The notes: generated by a model not told the origin, from the letters alone. DNA of 64,000 bases from DATFRY01 sp963764695 (GCA_963764695.1 CAVXTW010000002.1:496001-560000); one strand, 5' to 3'; counted from the stretch's first letter, positions 9,946 to 22,318 are shown. A program made the numbers and translations.

Positions 9946-11025
9946 TCAGGGGAGCGGGACCGCGAAGATGTCGTGGCCCGACGACCAGTAGAGCTTACCG
10001 TCGTCAACGACGCGCTCGAGCCAGGTGCCGAACAGGTTGCAGGCCGGCGTCGCCAGGACCGTCGGCGCGCCGCCTGTCACCGGCACCGAGCGCAGGTCCC
10101 CCTCCCCGTCGATGTTGTAGTAGAGCGAGAGCGCGCCGTTGCTGCCGACGTCGTAGCCGAGCTCGTCGCTGATCGATACCGGCTCGCCGCCGCTCTTGGC
10201 GAGGCGCCGGAGGCCGTTGTTCGCCCACTGCAGCGCGACCGCGTCCTGCGTGAATTCGCCGCCCAGGAATGACTCGGGGATCGCCGTCAGCGCCTGGGCC
10301 TCTCCCGTATCCAGGTCGACAGCCTGCAGGAGCGCGTCCACGGTCGAGATGCCGGTCAGAAAGTACAGCCGCTCGTCGTCGAGCAGCGAGAACGTGGCGG
10401 TGGGCGGCAGGGTGGCGACCCTCTCGACGTCGCCGCCGGCGAGCGGCAGCCGGTCGAGCCCGGACCACTCGCTGCTCTCCTCGTCGAACGTCCGCCAGTA
10501 CACACCGTCGGCGTTGGCGGCGAGGAAGGCCCTGGCTGCCGGACCCTCGACCATGACCTCTGCCTCGTCGCAGCCGTCGGTCGGGACGCGCATGATCGCC
10601 CGGTCGGTGGAGCGGATCCAGTAGACGTGACCGCCGGCCACCGCGAGGTCATCGGAGATGAATCCCGGCTCGAGCGCCAGGATCGTGGAGACGCCGCCCG
10701 CCTTGGGAACGGAGCGCACCTCGTGCGGACCGGGAGGACACTCGTCGAGGTCGCACGGCCACAGGACATAGTAGAGGTGCGTCTCGTCGCTGGTGAGCGA
10801 CCGGATCGCCGAGATGTCGGACTCGCCCACCAGAAGCGTGGCGGGACATTCGTCGGCCGGGGCCGGGCTCGCGCCGGGCTCTTCAGCGCCGGGCACTTCC
10901 ACGCCGGGCTCCTCGATGTCGGTATCACCGGTGCCGGTGACATCGGCGGTGAGGTCGCCCGGTCCCGCTCCATCGCAGCCGGTGAGGCAAATCGCGGCAA
11001 CGAGGAGCGACTTGAAAGCGTGCAT
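9946..11025 (-). CDS. Lipoprotein with beta-propeller-like repeats
   Basis: 359 aa. A lipobox (ICLTGC, Cys about 16) follows a short signal sequence, then an acidic Gly/Glu/Pro linker. The rest is built of repeated short strands of the type HLYYVLWP, HVYWIRSTDRAIMRVPTDG, GVYWRTFD, RLYFLTG, KLYWSSGHDIFAVPLP. These read as a beta-propeller, as in DUF5050/low-density-receptor-YWTD-like repeats of myxobacterial lipoproteins. Four cysteines in the first third may form disulfides. Likely outer-membrane or periplasmic surface protein; function unknown. It converges on the hydrolase with no gap. Confidence 0.75.
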   Translation of the reverse strand: MHAFKSLLVAAICLTGCDGAGPGDLTADVTGTGDTDIEEPGVEVPGAEEPGASPAPADECPATLLVGESDISAIRSLTSDETHLYYVLWPCDLDECPPGPHEVRSVPKAGGVSTILALEPGFISDDLAVAGGHVYWIRSTDRAIMRVPTDGCDEAEVMVEGPAARAFLAANADGVYWRTFDEESSEWSGLDRLPLAGGDVERVATLPPTATFSLLDDERLYFLTGISTVDALLQAVDLDTGEAQALTAIPESFLGGEFTQDAVALQWANNGLRRLAKSGGEPVSISDELGYDVGSNGALSLYYNIDGEGDLRSVPVTGGAPTVLATPACNLFGTWLERVVDDGKLYWSSGHDIFAVPLP

Positions 11026-11106
11026 ACAGGCGAATAGCGGCGTGAACCCTGGGCGTCAATGGTCTTCGTCCCACGGAAACCACGTGCCAGGTTCGCGCTC
11101 GACCGG

Positions 11107-12480
11107 TCAGCCCGCGAACGATGCCACCACGGCCACGGCACGCTCGACGTCGGCGAGGTTCGAGGCGAGCCCGAGCGAGACGCGCACCGCGCCGACCGCG
11201 CCGCCCACACAGGCAGCCAGCCGGGTGAGCGAGAAATCGTCGCCGCTCGAATCCAGGCACGCGATCAGGCGGGTCGCGTCGAGCTCGAGGGCGGCCTCGG
11301 CGGCGCCAGGGTTGCAGAAGCAGCCGCCGCGCAGCGCGACGCCGGCAGCGCGGGCGCGCGCCTCGACGGCGGCGTAGGGCACCGGCTGCCCGCTCTCGTC
11401 GCAGACGTTGAAGCTGACGGTGCCGCCTCGCTCGATCATGCTGGTGGGGCCGTAGAGCCGGACCAGGGGCGCCCCGCGACAATGGCGCAACCCGGCGAGC
11501 CGATCGATGAGGTGCTTGGTGAGACGCGAGACGCGCGCACACATGCGCGGCAGGCCGATCTCCTCGAGCAGCGCGAAGCCGGGCGCGAGCGCGGCCAGGC
11601 CGAGGAAGTCGGGGGTACCGTCCTCGAACCCCTCGTGGCCCGCCTGCAGGCGGTGGACATTCGCGGCGACCGAGACGTACTCGACCGTGCCGCCCGCGAA
11701 CCAGGGGCGGCGCAGCAGCGCCAGCGACTCGCGGCGCGCGACCAGCGCTCCCAGGCCAGTCGGGTAGCCGAACAGCTTGTAGAAGGAGAGGACCGCGAAG
11801 TCGGCGGGGCAGGCGCGCAGGCTGAGCGGGTGGCTCGGCGCGTACGCCGCGACGTCGAGCAGGACCTGGAAGCCGAGCGCGCGCGCCTGCGTCACCAGCG
11901 CGAGCGGATGCCGGACCCCCGAGAAGTTCGACTGCGCGGGCAGGGCGAACAGTCCGCCGCCGTGCGCCGCCTGATCGGCAAGCCCCTGCTCGGCGTCGCG
12001 CAGGCGCAGCTCGCGATCGAGCGGAAGCACGCGCACGGCCGCACCGGCGCGGCCGGCGTACTCGCGCACGCCGTTCATCGAGTTGTGATTGTCGGCGGCC
12101 AGGACGAGCCCGGCGCGCGCGCCGAACGGATAGCTCTCGGCGACCAGCTTGATGGCGGCCGAGGTGTTGGCGGTGAAGCAGACGACGTGCGTCGAGGCGT
12201 CCACGTCGAAGAAGTCGAGGACCAGGCGGCGCGCGCGCTCGATCACCGCGCCGCTGGCACGCGATGGCGCCGACTCGGAGTGGGGGTTGCCGAAGACGCC
12301 GTCGGCAAGGAATGCGTGGTGCGCGCGCAGCTGCGAGACGCCCGGCAGCGCGCTCGCGGCGTAGTCCAGGTACGCCAGGCCGAGCGCATCCAGCCGGGGA
12401 AACTCACGCGCCCGCAGCGCGGCGAAGTCGACCGCGGAGCTCTCGACCGTCGTCGACAGAGCTCCACCTGGACTGCTCAT
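11107..12480 (-). CDS. Moco-sulfurase-like cysteine desulfurase (PLP, class V)
   Basis: 457 aa from the ATG at 12480. The fold is the NifS/class V aminotransferase type. The PLP lysine lies in SFYKLFGYPTGLGALV (K235), wording characteristic of the N-terminal domain of molybdenum cofactor sulfurases. The persulfide cysteine region RGGCFCNPGAAE is near the C-terminal third. The MOSC domain that eukaryotic Moco sulfurases carry is absent, so this is a stand-alone desulfurase domain. It would take sulfur from L-cysteine for transfer to an unknown acceptor. No molybdenum gene is nearby. Selenocysteine-lyase-like activity is an alternative. Confidence 0.82.
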   Translation of the reverse strand: MSSPGGALSTTVESSAVDFAALRAREFPRLDALGLAYLDYAASALPGVSQLRAHHAFLADGVFGNPHSESAPSRASGAVIERARRLVLDFFDVDASTHVVCFTANTSAAIKLVAESYPFGARAGLVLAADNHNSMNGVREYAGRAGAAVRVLPLDRELRLRDAEQGLADQAAHGGGLFALPAQSNFSGVRHPLALVTQARALGFQVLLDVAAYAPSHPLSLRACPADFAVLSFYKLFGYPTGLGALVARRESLALLRRPWFAGGTVEYVSVAANVHRLQAGHEGFEDGTPDFLGLAALAPGFALLEEIGLPRMCARVSRLTKHLIDRLAGLRHCRGAPLVRLYGPTSMIERGGTVSFNVCDESGQPVPYAAVEARARAAGVALRGGCFCNPGAAEAALELDATRLIACLDSSGDDFSLTRLAACVGGAVGAVRVSLGLASNLADVERAVAVVASFAG

Positions 12481-12593
12481 CGACGGCGCTTGGCGTGACG
12501 TGTTGACACGTCGCGCACACGGAGCAACGACCGTGCCGCCCCATGATGCGAGTGATATCCGCCCCCGTGGGACACCAGCGGTCGCCGCATGCC

Positions 12594-12624
12594 GTAACGG
12601 CATGCGCGGACGGCATGCCGTTAC
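12594..12624 (-). terminator. 12-bp perfect stem-loop, terminator-like
   Basis: GTAACGGCATGC and its exact complement are separated by seven bases. It lies 13 bp past the stop of the small lysine-rich gene (minus strand) and before the desulfurase gene. There is no T-run, so either it works with Rho or it is a processing/attenuation structure. Confidence 0.5.
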
Positions 12625-12637
12625 AGCGTCGCGGAGG

Positions 12638-12769
12638 CTACCGCCCCTTGGGAACTGCCACCGGCGGCGCCGGGTTGGCCTTGGCGAAGTCGGTCGCCTT
12701 CTTCTGCTTCTTGCCCGCCGCGTCCTGCTTCCGCGCCTTGTCCTTCGCCTTCGGAGACTTGTCGCCCAT
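12638..12769 (-). CDS. 43-aa lysine-rich protein (MGDKSPKxKDK type)
   Basis: Very basic small protein starting MGDKSPKAKDKARKQDAAGK with a conserved-looking ATDFAKANPAPP tail. I recognise the opening as a small hypothetical protein found widely in unrelated bacteria and often left unannotated, function unknown. The stem-loop at 12594 follows its stop. No clear ribosome-binding site beyond weak purines. The composition (about one third Lys/Arg) suggests nucleic-acid contact; this is inference only. Confidence 0.7.
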   Translation of the reverse strand: MGDKSPKAKDKARKQDAAGKKQKKATDFAKANPAPPVAVPKGR

Positions 12770-12885
12770 CGTCACCACCCCCCGTTGAATGTCAGGAGAT
12801 GATCCGCTCTCCGCCGCAAGAAGTCCACCTTGCGGTTCCCGCCGGCCGGTCAAGAGGCGCGCCGGTTCATTCAGTCGGCGCGCGC

Positions 12886-12921
12886 GAGCCACCCTCCGAC
12901 GGGCGCGCCGGAGGGTGGCTC
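12886..12921 (-). terminator. 13-bp perfect stem-loop downstream of the SH3-like gene
   Basis: GAGCCACCCTCCG and its exact complement flank a 10-base loop, 12 bp past the stop of the secreted protein at 12934. A strong hairpin without a U-tract; probable terminator for that gene. The rest of 12770-12933 holds nothing I can recognise. Confidence 0.6.
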
Positions 12922-12933
12922 GTCGGCGGTCGC

Positions 12934-13293
12934 TCAGAGGCAGAACCAGCCGTCGGCTACCCAGCCGCGCCGGTTGATCTGGCCGTAGGCGAAGCCGTAG
13001 ATGTAGTTGCCGACCTTGGGGCCCTCGACGAGGAAGGTCTGCGGGTGCCACATGTTTCCGTCGAACGCGCCGTCGTGCGGAGCCGAGCGGAAGTAGAGCG
13101 AGTCGGCGCAGATGGTCTCGCGAACGCCGATGCGTCCGTTGCGGCGACCGGCTGCGGCCGGCGCGGCCTCGGGCGCCTTCACTTCCTGGTTGGCCTGCGC
13201 GGGGGCCGCCGGCGTGGCGACGACGGCGGCGGCGATGGCGATGGCGGCGGCGGCGAGCGTGGCGCGGACTGCGCCCTTGCGGGAGATGGACAT
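12934..13293 (-). CDS. Small secreted protein, SH3-like
   Basis: 119 aa. Long Ala-rich signal peptide with likely cleavage after PAQA, then about 80 mature residues with two cysteines (ETICADSLYFRSAPH near the start, DGWFCL at the very end) that probably pair. The strand pattern and the phrases LYFRSAPH, GNYIYGFAYG, RRGWVADGWF resemble bacterial SH3 (SH3b) cell-wall or matrix binding domains. Ribosome site AAGGAGA is excellent. It is followed upstream by a second protein of the same kind at 13385; the two look like diverged neighbours. Role unknown. Confidence 0.7.
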   Translation of the reverse strand: MSISRKGAVRATLAAAAIAIAAAVVATPAAPAQANQEVKAPEAAPAAAGRRNGRIGVRETICADSLYFRSAPHDGAFDGNMWHPQTFLVEGPKVGNYIYGFAYGQINRRGWVADGWFCL

Positions 13294-13384
13294 GGAATTT
13301 CTCCTTGTGTCGTGAATCGATGTGTCTGGGAATGGTCAGTGGAAAGTTCGAGCGGTTGACTGCGTGATGGTCAGTGCGATGCAC

Positions 13385-13756
13385 TCACCACGAGTCGTAG
13401 CCGCCGATGCACTCGATGCGCATGAAGCCCCACTGGCTCGCGCCGAACTTGAAGGTCGCGGCCCAGCCGTTGTGGACCGGGTGCGCGCCCGGCGTGTGGC
13501 CGACCTTGTCCCCGTAGTACAGAGTCCGGATGACACCGACGGGGCCCGACGACGAGTCGTAGTTCCGGTAGAACGTGGCGTCCTGGCAGACCACGACCGC
13601 GTGGCGCGGGACCGTCGCGTATTCCTCGTCCAGCTCGCCCGCCTCGTCGGCTGCCGCTTCGTCGCCCTCGTCGCCGAGGACGCAGCCGGCCGTCGTGAGC
13701 GAGAACAGCGCGAGTGCGATGAGGGTCAGAAAGACGGACTTCGATTGACTGCGCAT
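13385..13756 (-). CDS. Small lipoprotein, SH3-like
   Basis: 123 aa. Lipobox LTTAGC, an acidic linker (DEGDEAAADEAGELDEEY), then about 75 residues with C..ATFYRNYDSS, GDKVGHTPG, NGWAATFKFGASQWGFMRIEC. The pattern of a Cys near the start, one near the end and strands ending in a W/F-x-x-hydrophobic strand matches the secreted neighbour at 12934. Ribosome site GGAGG sits 6 bp from the ATG. Likely anchored to the outer membrane. The 270 bp between this gene and 14026 hold no feature I can support. Confidence 0.7.
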   Translation of the reverse strand: MRSQSKSVFLTLIALALFSLTTAGCVLGDEGDEAAADEAGELDEEYATVPRHAVVVCQDATFYRNYDSSSGPVGVIRTLYYGDKVGHTPGAHPVHNGWAATFKFGASQWGFMRIECIGGYDSW

Positions 13757-14025
13757 GAGTACCTCCTCCGCAATGCGGCGATTACCCCGCCGCGTTCGCG
13801 GAGCCATCGAGCAAGCAGCGTGCCGCCGACTGCGCCGATCGCACGCGTCGCGTTTCAGCGGCTTCCGCGCGCGCGGCGCGGCCTTGCGCCGACCTGACAC
13901 TGAGCCGCCACTGTTACAGCCGCGTCAGGACGAGCTCTTCGCGGCGAGGGATCAGGGCACGAGCGTGAGCGCGAGCTCGCGCTCGTAGGCCGACAGCACC
14001 AGCACGGGCGGTCTGGCGCGAGTGA

Positions 14026-15291
14026 CTATTCGTTGCTGAGGCGGCTGACGAAGCGGAACTTTCCGTCCTCGACGACGTTGCCGCTCATGACCGCCATCGT
14101 CGTGTCGCCGTTCTTGTCGAACGAGAACGGACCCAGGGCCGAGTCCTCGGCCTTGTAGGACGCGACCGCCGCGCGGATGGCCTCGCGGTCCTTCTTGCCG
14201 GCCCGCCGGATGGAGTCGATGACCACCTGGGCCGCGACGTAGGCGTACACCGCGTAGGCCTCGGGCTCCCGGCCGTAGCGCGTGCGGTAGTTGCTCACGA
14301 AGGTGGCTCCCAGGCCGGTCAGCTGATCGGCCGGCAGGCCACCAAACGTAACGTGGGCCCGGCCGTTGACCGCGGCCGGGCCTGCGGCCGCGATGAAGGG
14401 CGTCTCGAAGCAGCCATCCGGTGCCATGAACCTGGAGCGGAGGCCGACCGCGACGAGGTCCTTGGCGACCTGGCCCCCGTTGTTCTGCGTGTTGCCGCCG
14501 AAGAAGACCAGGTCGGGATCCACGCCCTTGATCTTGGTCATGAGCGACTTGTATTCCTGGGCCCTCGGATCGATCCCTTCGCGGCCGACCACCTTGAGGC
14601 CGATGTCCTCGGCGGTCTGCTGGAAGACGTCGGCGATCCCTCGCCCGTAGAGCTCGCGGCTGTCGAGAATGTAGACGCTCTTCATGCCGAGCTTGACGGC
14701 CCATCGCGCCCCGACCGCGCCCTGCAGGTCGTCGCCCGGGACCACCCGGAAGTAGTTGATGGCGCCGGTCGGCCGGTAGATGTCGGGCTCGTTGGACTCA
14801 CCGAGGTCGGGCTTGGTGAGACCCGGGTACGTGTTCGCCGGCGAGATCATGACCAGCCCGGCCCGGTTCAAGATCGGCATCGAGATCTTGGCCGCGCCGG
14901 AGTTGTACGGCCCGATGTACGCCATGATCGACGGGTCCCTGACCGCCTTGTCGGCGTTGGCCGCCTCGACCTCCGGGTCCCAGTCGCCCCGGCGCGCCGA
15001 CGCATCGTCCCAGTCCTCGTAGACGACGCGGAAGTTGCCGACCTTGCCCCCGGCCTCGGCCAGCGCCAGCCGGATGCCGTTGACCATCGCCGTGGTCACC
15101 GCATTGGCGCTGCCGGTGCGCGGAAAGCTCGACACGATCTTGATCGTGCCGCCGTCTCCGCCGCCCGACGCTGTCGCTCCCGCACCGGCGGTCTCCCCGC
15201 CGCCGCCCGCGCGTTCACCATCGGACTTGCAGCCCATGGGAAGGCCGGCTGCGAGTGTCAGAGCCGTCGAGATCGCCGCCAGGGTCCGCAT
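14026..15291 (-). CDS. Branched-chain-amino-acid-type ABC transporter substrate-binding lipoprotein
   Basis: 421 aa from the ATG at 15291, which has ACGAGG six bases upstream; an ATG two codons earlier is possible. Lipobox LPMGC, a Gly-rich linker, then a LivJ/periplasmic-binding type I fold: IKIVSSFPRTGSANAVTTAMVNGIRLA, AYIGPYNSGAAKISMPILNRAGLVMISPANT, YFRVVPGDDLQGAVGARWAVK, VFFGGNT. It would capture an amino acid or similar ligand. No permease or ATPase genes are adjacent, so it is an orphan: either it serves a distant transporter or it works in sensing. Confidence 0.9.
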   Translation of the reverse strand: MRTLAAISTALTLAAGLPMGCKSDGERAGGGGETAGAGATASGGGDGGTIKIVSSFPRTGSANAVTTAMVNGIRLALAEAGGKVGNFRVVYEDWDDASARRGDWDPEVEAANADKAVRDPSIMAYIGPYNSGAAKISMPILNRAGLVMISPANTYPGLTKPDLGESNEPDIYRPTGAINYFRVVPGDDLQGAVGARWAVKLGMKSVYILDSRELYGRGIADVFQQTAEDIGLKVVGREGIDPRAQEYKSLMTKIKGVDPDLVFFGGNTQNNGGQVAKDLVAVGLRSRFMAPDGCFETPFIAAAGPAAVNGRAHVTFGGLPADQLTGLGATFVSNYRTRYGREPEAYAVYAYVAAQVVIDSIRRAGKKDREAIRAAVASYKAEDSALGPFSFDKNGDTTMAVMSGNVVEDGKFRFVSRLSNE

Positions 15292-15404
15292 GGGCATCCT
15301 CGTTTCAGTCCGCGAGCAATCTATTTCCATTGCTGCCTGCGGTCAAACGGGGTGGTGTCCCCCGTCATTGAATGCGCGCCGAGTGGCGGCGTAACGTCGG
15401 CAGG

Positions 15405-16026
15405 ATGACAGACGATCCGGGGGACATGGTGGCGATCGGCACGGCGGGCGACCCGATGGAGGGAGCCATGGTCAGGGAGTTCCTGACCTCGAACGGCATC
15501 GACTGCATGATCCAGGGCGAGAACCACCGCTCGATGCTGCAGATGATCGGCGCCTACATCGAGCTGCGCATCCTGGTGCCGAAGTCGCAGGCCGAGGAGG
15601 CGGCGGCGCTGCTCGCGGATTTCCGCAGCCAGGCCGTCGAGCGCGAGCCGGCCGAGGGAGAACAGGAAGAGGGCGAGGAGGAAGGTGAGGAGGAAGGCGA
15701 GGAGGGGTCGAGCGTCGCATGGCGCGAGGACGCCGACCTCGTCCGCAAGGCTCGCAGCGCTCGCCTGGTGGCGCTCGCTCTGCCCGGCCTTGGCCTCGGC
15801 CACTTTGCGGTCGGCGCCAAGGTGCGCGGCTTGATCCTTCTGCTCGCAGCGTGGCCGGCCGCGATCTCGGCTTGCCAGTCACTCCGGGCCAGTTGCTTTC
15901 GCCCTCGTCCCGCTCTCGACCCTGTTCGACTTCCTCGCCGCACCGGCGGCGCTGGCCGAGGTCAGACGCCGCCGTGCGCGCGCCCAGCTCCCCGAGGCTC
16001 GCGCGCGTCAGCGGCCTCGGACCTGA
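15405..16026 (+). pseudogene. DUF2007-domain membrane protein, frameshifted near 15870
   Basis: The N-terminal half is a DUF2007-type domain (GDPMEGAMVREFLTSNGIDCMIQGENH, IELRILVPKSQAEEAAALLADF), then an acidic Glu/Gly run and hydrophobic segments (RLVALALPGLGLGHFAVGAKV, RGLILLLAAWPAA). The frame then turns to nonsense, but in the +1 frame it continues sensibly as GPVAFALVPLSTLFDFLAAPAALAEVRRRR to a stop at 16024. One extra base near 15868-15872 explains it. Complete, it would be a membrane protein of about 207 aa. Assembly error or true mutation cannot be told apart here. Confidence 0.65.
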
Positions 16027-16121
16027 CACGAGTGGCGACCGTCGTCGTCGTTGCTGTCACCAGGCCCGCGTCCTGCCCGGCACATCCTCTGCACGTTGCA
16101 TCACGGTTCCAGAACGGCCGC

Positions 16122-18875
16122 CTACCGCCTCTTGGCGAAGAAGTCGGACGCGCTCTTTCGCTGGGCGGCGACCTGGGCGGCGCACAGCCTCGTCGCCTCG
16201 ACGACCTTGGTCAGCATGTACGGGGCGCCCGGGTACGGGGTCACGCGCGGGGCGACCTTTTCTTGTAGCTCGGTGACGGCCTCCTCGCTGCAGCCGCCCT
16301 GCAGGAAGGGGAAGAACTGGACGTAGGCCGGGGGGAGCTTGGGCGCGAGGCGGTCGAAGTTCGCGAGCAGCCAGGCCCAGGCGCCCGGTCGCAGGTCGTG
16401 GAACGGCGCCTGCTCGCCGAGGACGGTGGCGCGCTCGTTGACGCGCAGCCTCTCGTCGAACGACAGTGCTCTCGCGCGTTCGGCCAGCTGCGGATCGGTG
16501 AAGTGGGCCAGCGCCGAGAGCAGGTACTCGCGGATGTTGAAGTCCTTCTCGACCGCGAAGCGCTCCACAATTGTGTCGAACATCTGCGCGTCGCCGAGGC
16601 GCGCGGCCGACTTGAGGGCGACCGGGACCAGGCTCGGGTCGACTGCCTCCGGGTGCAGCTTGCCGTCGGTGCCGAGGTAGGCGCGGCCCAGCTTGGCCGC
16701 GCGCGCGAGCACCTTGGTGTCCTTGGCCTGGAGCGCGAGGTATCCGATCACCCAGCGGCGATAGCTCTGCACCGGAGCGGGCTCGCCCTTCTTCACCTTC
16801 CAGCCCAGCCTGGCCAGGGCCGGCGCGTAGAGCGAGCGCATGTACGCCTCGACTGCCTCGCGCTGCGACTCCTCGACGATGTGCTCGCGGACGCTGTCGA
16901 GCAGGGCGCCCGGCTCCTGCGCCACGGCCGGCTCGGTGTCTCGCGCCAGCGGACGCAGCGCGGCCAGCACGTCGGCGGCGGGCAGTGCGCCGCTGCGCAG
17001 GCCGGCGCGCAGGTTGCTCGCCAGCGACAGCCGCTCGGCGGCGGTCAGGTGGCGGTAGCCCTTCTCGAGCAGATCGCGCAGCTGCTCGGGCGGCAGCGAC
17101 CAGCGGTAGTAGCCCTGCGCGCCGGGGTTGGGCGCGATCCACGCCGGGCAGGTCTTGCTCTGCAGCGGCATCTCGGCGTCCGCCTTGTCGAGCAGCATGC
17201 ACTCCGGCTTCCTGGCGCCGGCGTAGCGCACGCAGACCGGCACCGACCAGTACTGGTCTCGCGAGCCGGTTGACCCGAGCGGCAAGTTGCGCGACTGCGA
17301 CAGCGCCACGCGCGGCGGGCCGTCCTCGCAGCGCAGCGTGGCCTGGATGAGCGGGATGCCCGGCTGGTCGACGAAGCTGCGCATGGCGGCCCGGATGTCG
17401 GCGCCCTGGGCCGAGAGCGCGTCGAGGAGATCGTCGCGGGTCGCGTTGCCGTCGGCGTGCTTGGCCAGGTACTGGCGGAGCCCGGTGCGGAACGCGTCCT
17501 GTCCAAGGAACTGCTCGAACATGGCGACCACCGACGAGCCCTTGTTGTAGGCGATCTGGTAGTCGAAGCCGAAGATGTCGCCCTCGAGGCGCAGCTCGGG
17601 CCGGATGGGCCGGACCGTGGACAGCTCGTCGGTCTGCATGGCCCCGTGCACCTCCTGCAGCGTGATGAGGTCGATGCGGTACTCCGGCCTCCAGGCGGAG
17701 GTGATCTGCGTGGCCATGAAGTCGGCGAACGACTCGTTGAGCCACAGGTCGTCCCACCAGGCCATGGTGACCAGATCGCCGTACCACTGGTGCGCGACCT
17801 CGTGCGTGATCACCGACGCCACGCGCATCTTCTGGTCCTCGGCGGCGGTCTTCGGATCGACGAGCAGGAGCGGCTCGCGATACGTGATGAGCCCGGCGTT
17901 CTCCATGGCGCCGTACTCGAAGTCGGGGACCGCGATGTGGTCGAGCTTCGGGTACGGATACTCGGTGCCGAACCAGCGCTCGAGCATGACCAGCAGCTCG
18001 GCGCCCGACTTGAGCGCGAAGTCCAGCTCGGCGCCGCGGCCCTTGGGCGCGATGCCGCGCACTTGCAGCGGCCGCGAGCGCACCTCGTTGGGCGGCAGCG
18101 GCGGCGGAGTGACAACGTCGAAATCGCCGACCGCGAGCGCCACCAGGTAGCTGGACAGCGGACGTGACGGCAGGTAGCTCACCCGCTTGAGCTCACCGGC
18201 CGGCTTCTCGTCGGCGACCGGCATGTTGGAGACCGCGACGGCGTCCTTGGGCACCGTCAGCACGACCTCCCACGGGATCTTGAAGGACGGCTCGTCGAAG
18301 CAGGGGAACGCCCGCCGCGCGTCGATCGCCTCGAACTGGGTGAACGCGTACCAGCGATCGCCGGCCTTGACCCGGTACAGGCCGACCAGGTGCTGGTTGA
18401 ACGCGGCGCTGTACTCGATGACCAGCGTCGCCTTGCCGGCCGCGACGCGCTCGGGCAGCACCACGCGGGCGGCGCCGCGGGTGTCGTCCTTCTCGAAGCG
18501 CAGCGGCAGCGCCTTGCCGCCGGTGGTCAGCGTGCCGCGAGTCAGGTCCAGCTCGCGCGAGGAGATCCACAGATCCTGGCGCGCCCGGTCGAGCCGGAGC
18601 TCGATCTCGACGCGGCCGGAGAAGCGATCGCGATCCGGCACCACCTCGATCTCCACGCGCTGGCGCGTGGGATGGACATCGGCGGGGAGCCGGAAGATCG
18701 GCGCCGAGGCGGACGGCCCGCCCGACGCGTGCGGCGCGCCGGCAGCGGGCGTTCCGGCAGCCGGGCTCGACGGCGTCAACGGTGTAGCCGCCGGCTTCTG
18801 CGAGCAGGACAGGAGAGCGCTGAGAAGGACCGCGCCGACGGCGGACCCGGATCGGGGGAGCTGCATGGAGGGCAT
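16122..18875 (-). CDS. M1-family aminopeptidase, lipoprotein
   Basis: 917 aa. Lipobox SALLSC and a Pro/Ala linker precede the M1 core. The exopeptidase motif GAMEN is at 322-326. The zinc site is HEVAHQW (H358, E359, H362) with the third ligand E381 in WLNESFADFMA, exact gluzincin spacing. A C-terminal ERAP1-like helical domain follows (NLRAGLRSGALPAADVLAALR and on). It removes N-terminal residues from peptides, here probably at the outer membrane or outside, fitting a predatory or proteolytic lifestyle. It lies 173 bp downstream of the kinase gene. Four GGACAC-type boxes lie upstream. Confidence 0.93.
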   Translation of the reverse strand: MPSMQLPRSGSAVGAVLLSALLSCSQKPAATPLTPSSPAAGTPAAGAPHASGGPSASAPIFRLPADVHPTRQRVEIEVVPDRDRFSGRVEIELRLDRARQDLWISSRELDLTRGTLTTGGKALPLRFEKDDTRGAARVVLPERVAAGKATLVIEYSAAFNQHLVGLYRVKAGDRWYAFTQFEAIDARRAFPCFDEPSFKIPWEVVLTVPKDAVAVSNMPVADEKPAGELKRVSYLPSRPLSSYLVALAVGDFDVVTPPPLPPNEVRSRPLQVRGIAPKGRGAELDFALKSGAELLVMLERWFGTEYPYPKLDHIAVPDFEYGAMENAGLITYREPLLLVDPKTAAEDQKMRVASVITHEVAHQWYGDLVTMAWWDDLWLNESFADFMATQITSAWRPEYRIDLITLQEVHGAMQTDELSTVRPIRPELRLEGDIFGFDYQIAYNKGSSVVAMFEQFLGQDAFRTGLRQYLAKHADGNATRDDLLDALSAQGADIRAAMRSFVDQPGIPLIQATLRCEDGPPRVALSQSRNLPLGSTGSRDQYWSVPVCVRYAGARKPECMLLDKADAEMPLQSKTCPAWIAPNPGAQGYYRWSLPPEQLRDLLEKGYRHLTAAERLSLASNLRAGLRSGALPAADVLAALRPLARDTEPAVAQEPGALLDSVREHIVEESQREAVEAYMRSLYAPALARLGWKVKKGEPAPVQSYRRWVIGYLALQAKDTKVLARAAKLGRAYLGTDGKLHPEAVDPSLVPVALKSAARLGDAQMFDTIVERFAVEKDFNIREYLLSALAHFTDPQLAERARALSFDERLRVNERATVLGEQAPFHDLRPGAWAWLLANFDRLAPKLPPAYVQFFPFLQGGCSEEAVTELQEKVAPRVTPYPGAPYMLTKVVEATRLCAAQVAAQRKSASDFFAKRR

Positions 18876-18945
18876 TGCTTGGCAAGGATGATGCCACGCA
18901 CGTCCTGGCCAATCCGCGCGCTTGCCTGGCACCCGCTCTCCAGAA

Positions 18946-18994
18946 GTGTCCGCACCATCCCGCAAGCGGACACGAACGGACACGCCGCGGACAC
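18946..18994. promoter_or_regulatory. CGGACAC box array upstream of the M1 aminopeptidase
   Basis: Three direct copies of CGGACAC at 18967-18973, 18977-18983 and 18988-18994 (10-11 bp apart, one helical turn) and one inverted copy GTGTCCG at 18946-18952. The spacing puts them on one face of the helix, as expected for a multimeric regulator. About 70-120 bp upstream of the aminopeptidase start. The binding protein is unknown. Confidence 0.45.
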
Positions 18995-19048
18995 CATGTG
19001 CGCCCGCTCGCATGGCGGAACACCGCCATGTAACTTCACAGTAACTCG

Positions 19049-22318
<3,270 letters not shown>

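Noticed and set aside
12594..12624. attC-like or integron recombination site
   Set aside because: The dyad is perfect and lacks the paired simple-site boxes; no integrase is near, so terminator or processing hairpin is simpler.
13757..14025. Possible short gene or remnant just before the ABC-binding protein
   Set aside because: A stretch reading VLVLSAYERELALTLVP on the minus strand is too short and has no start or ribosome site; treated as chance.
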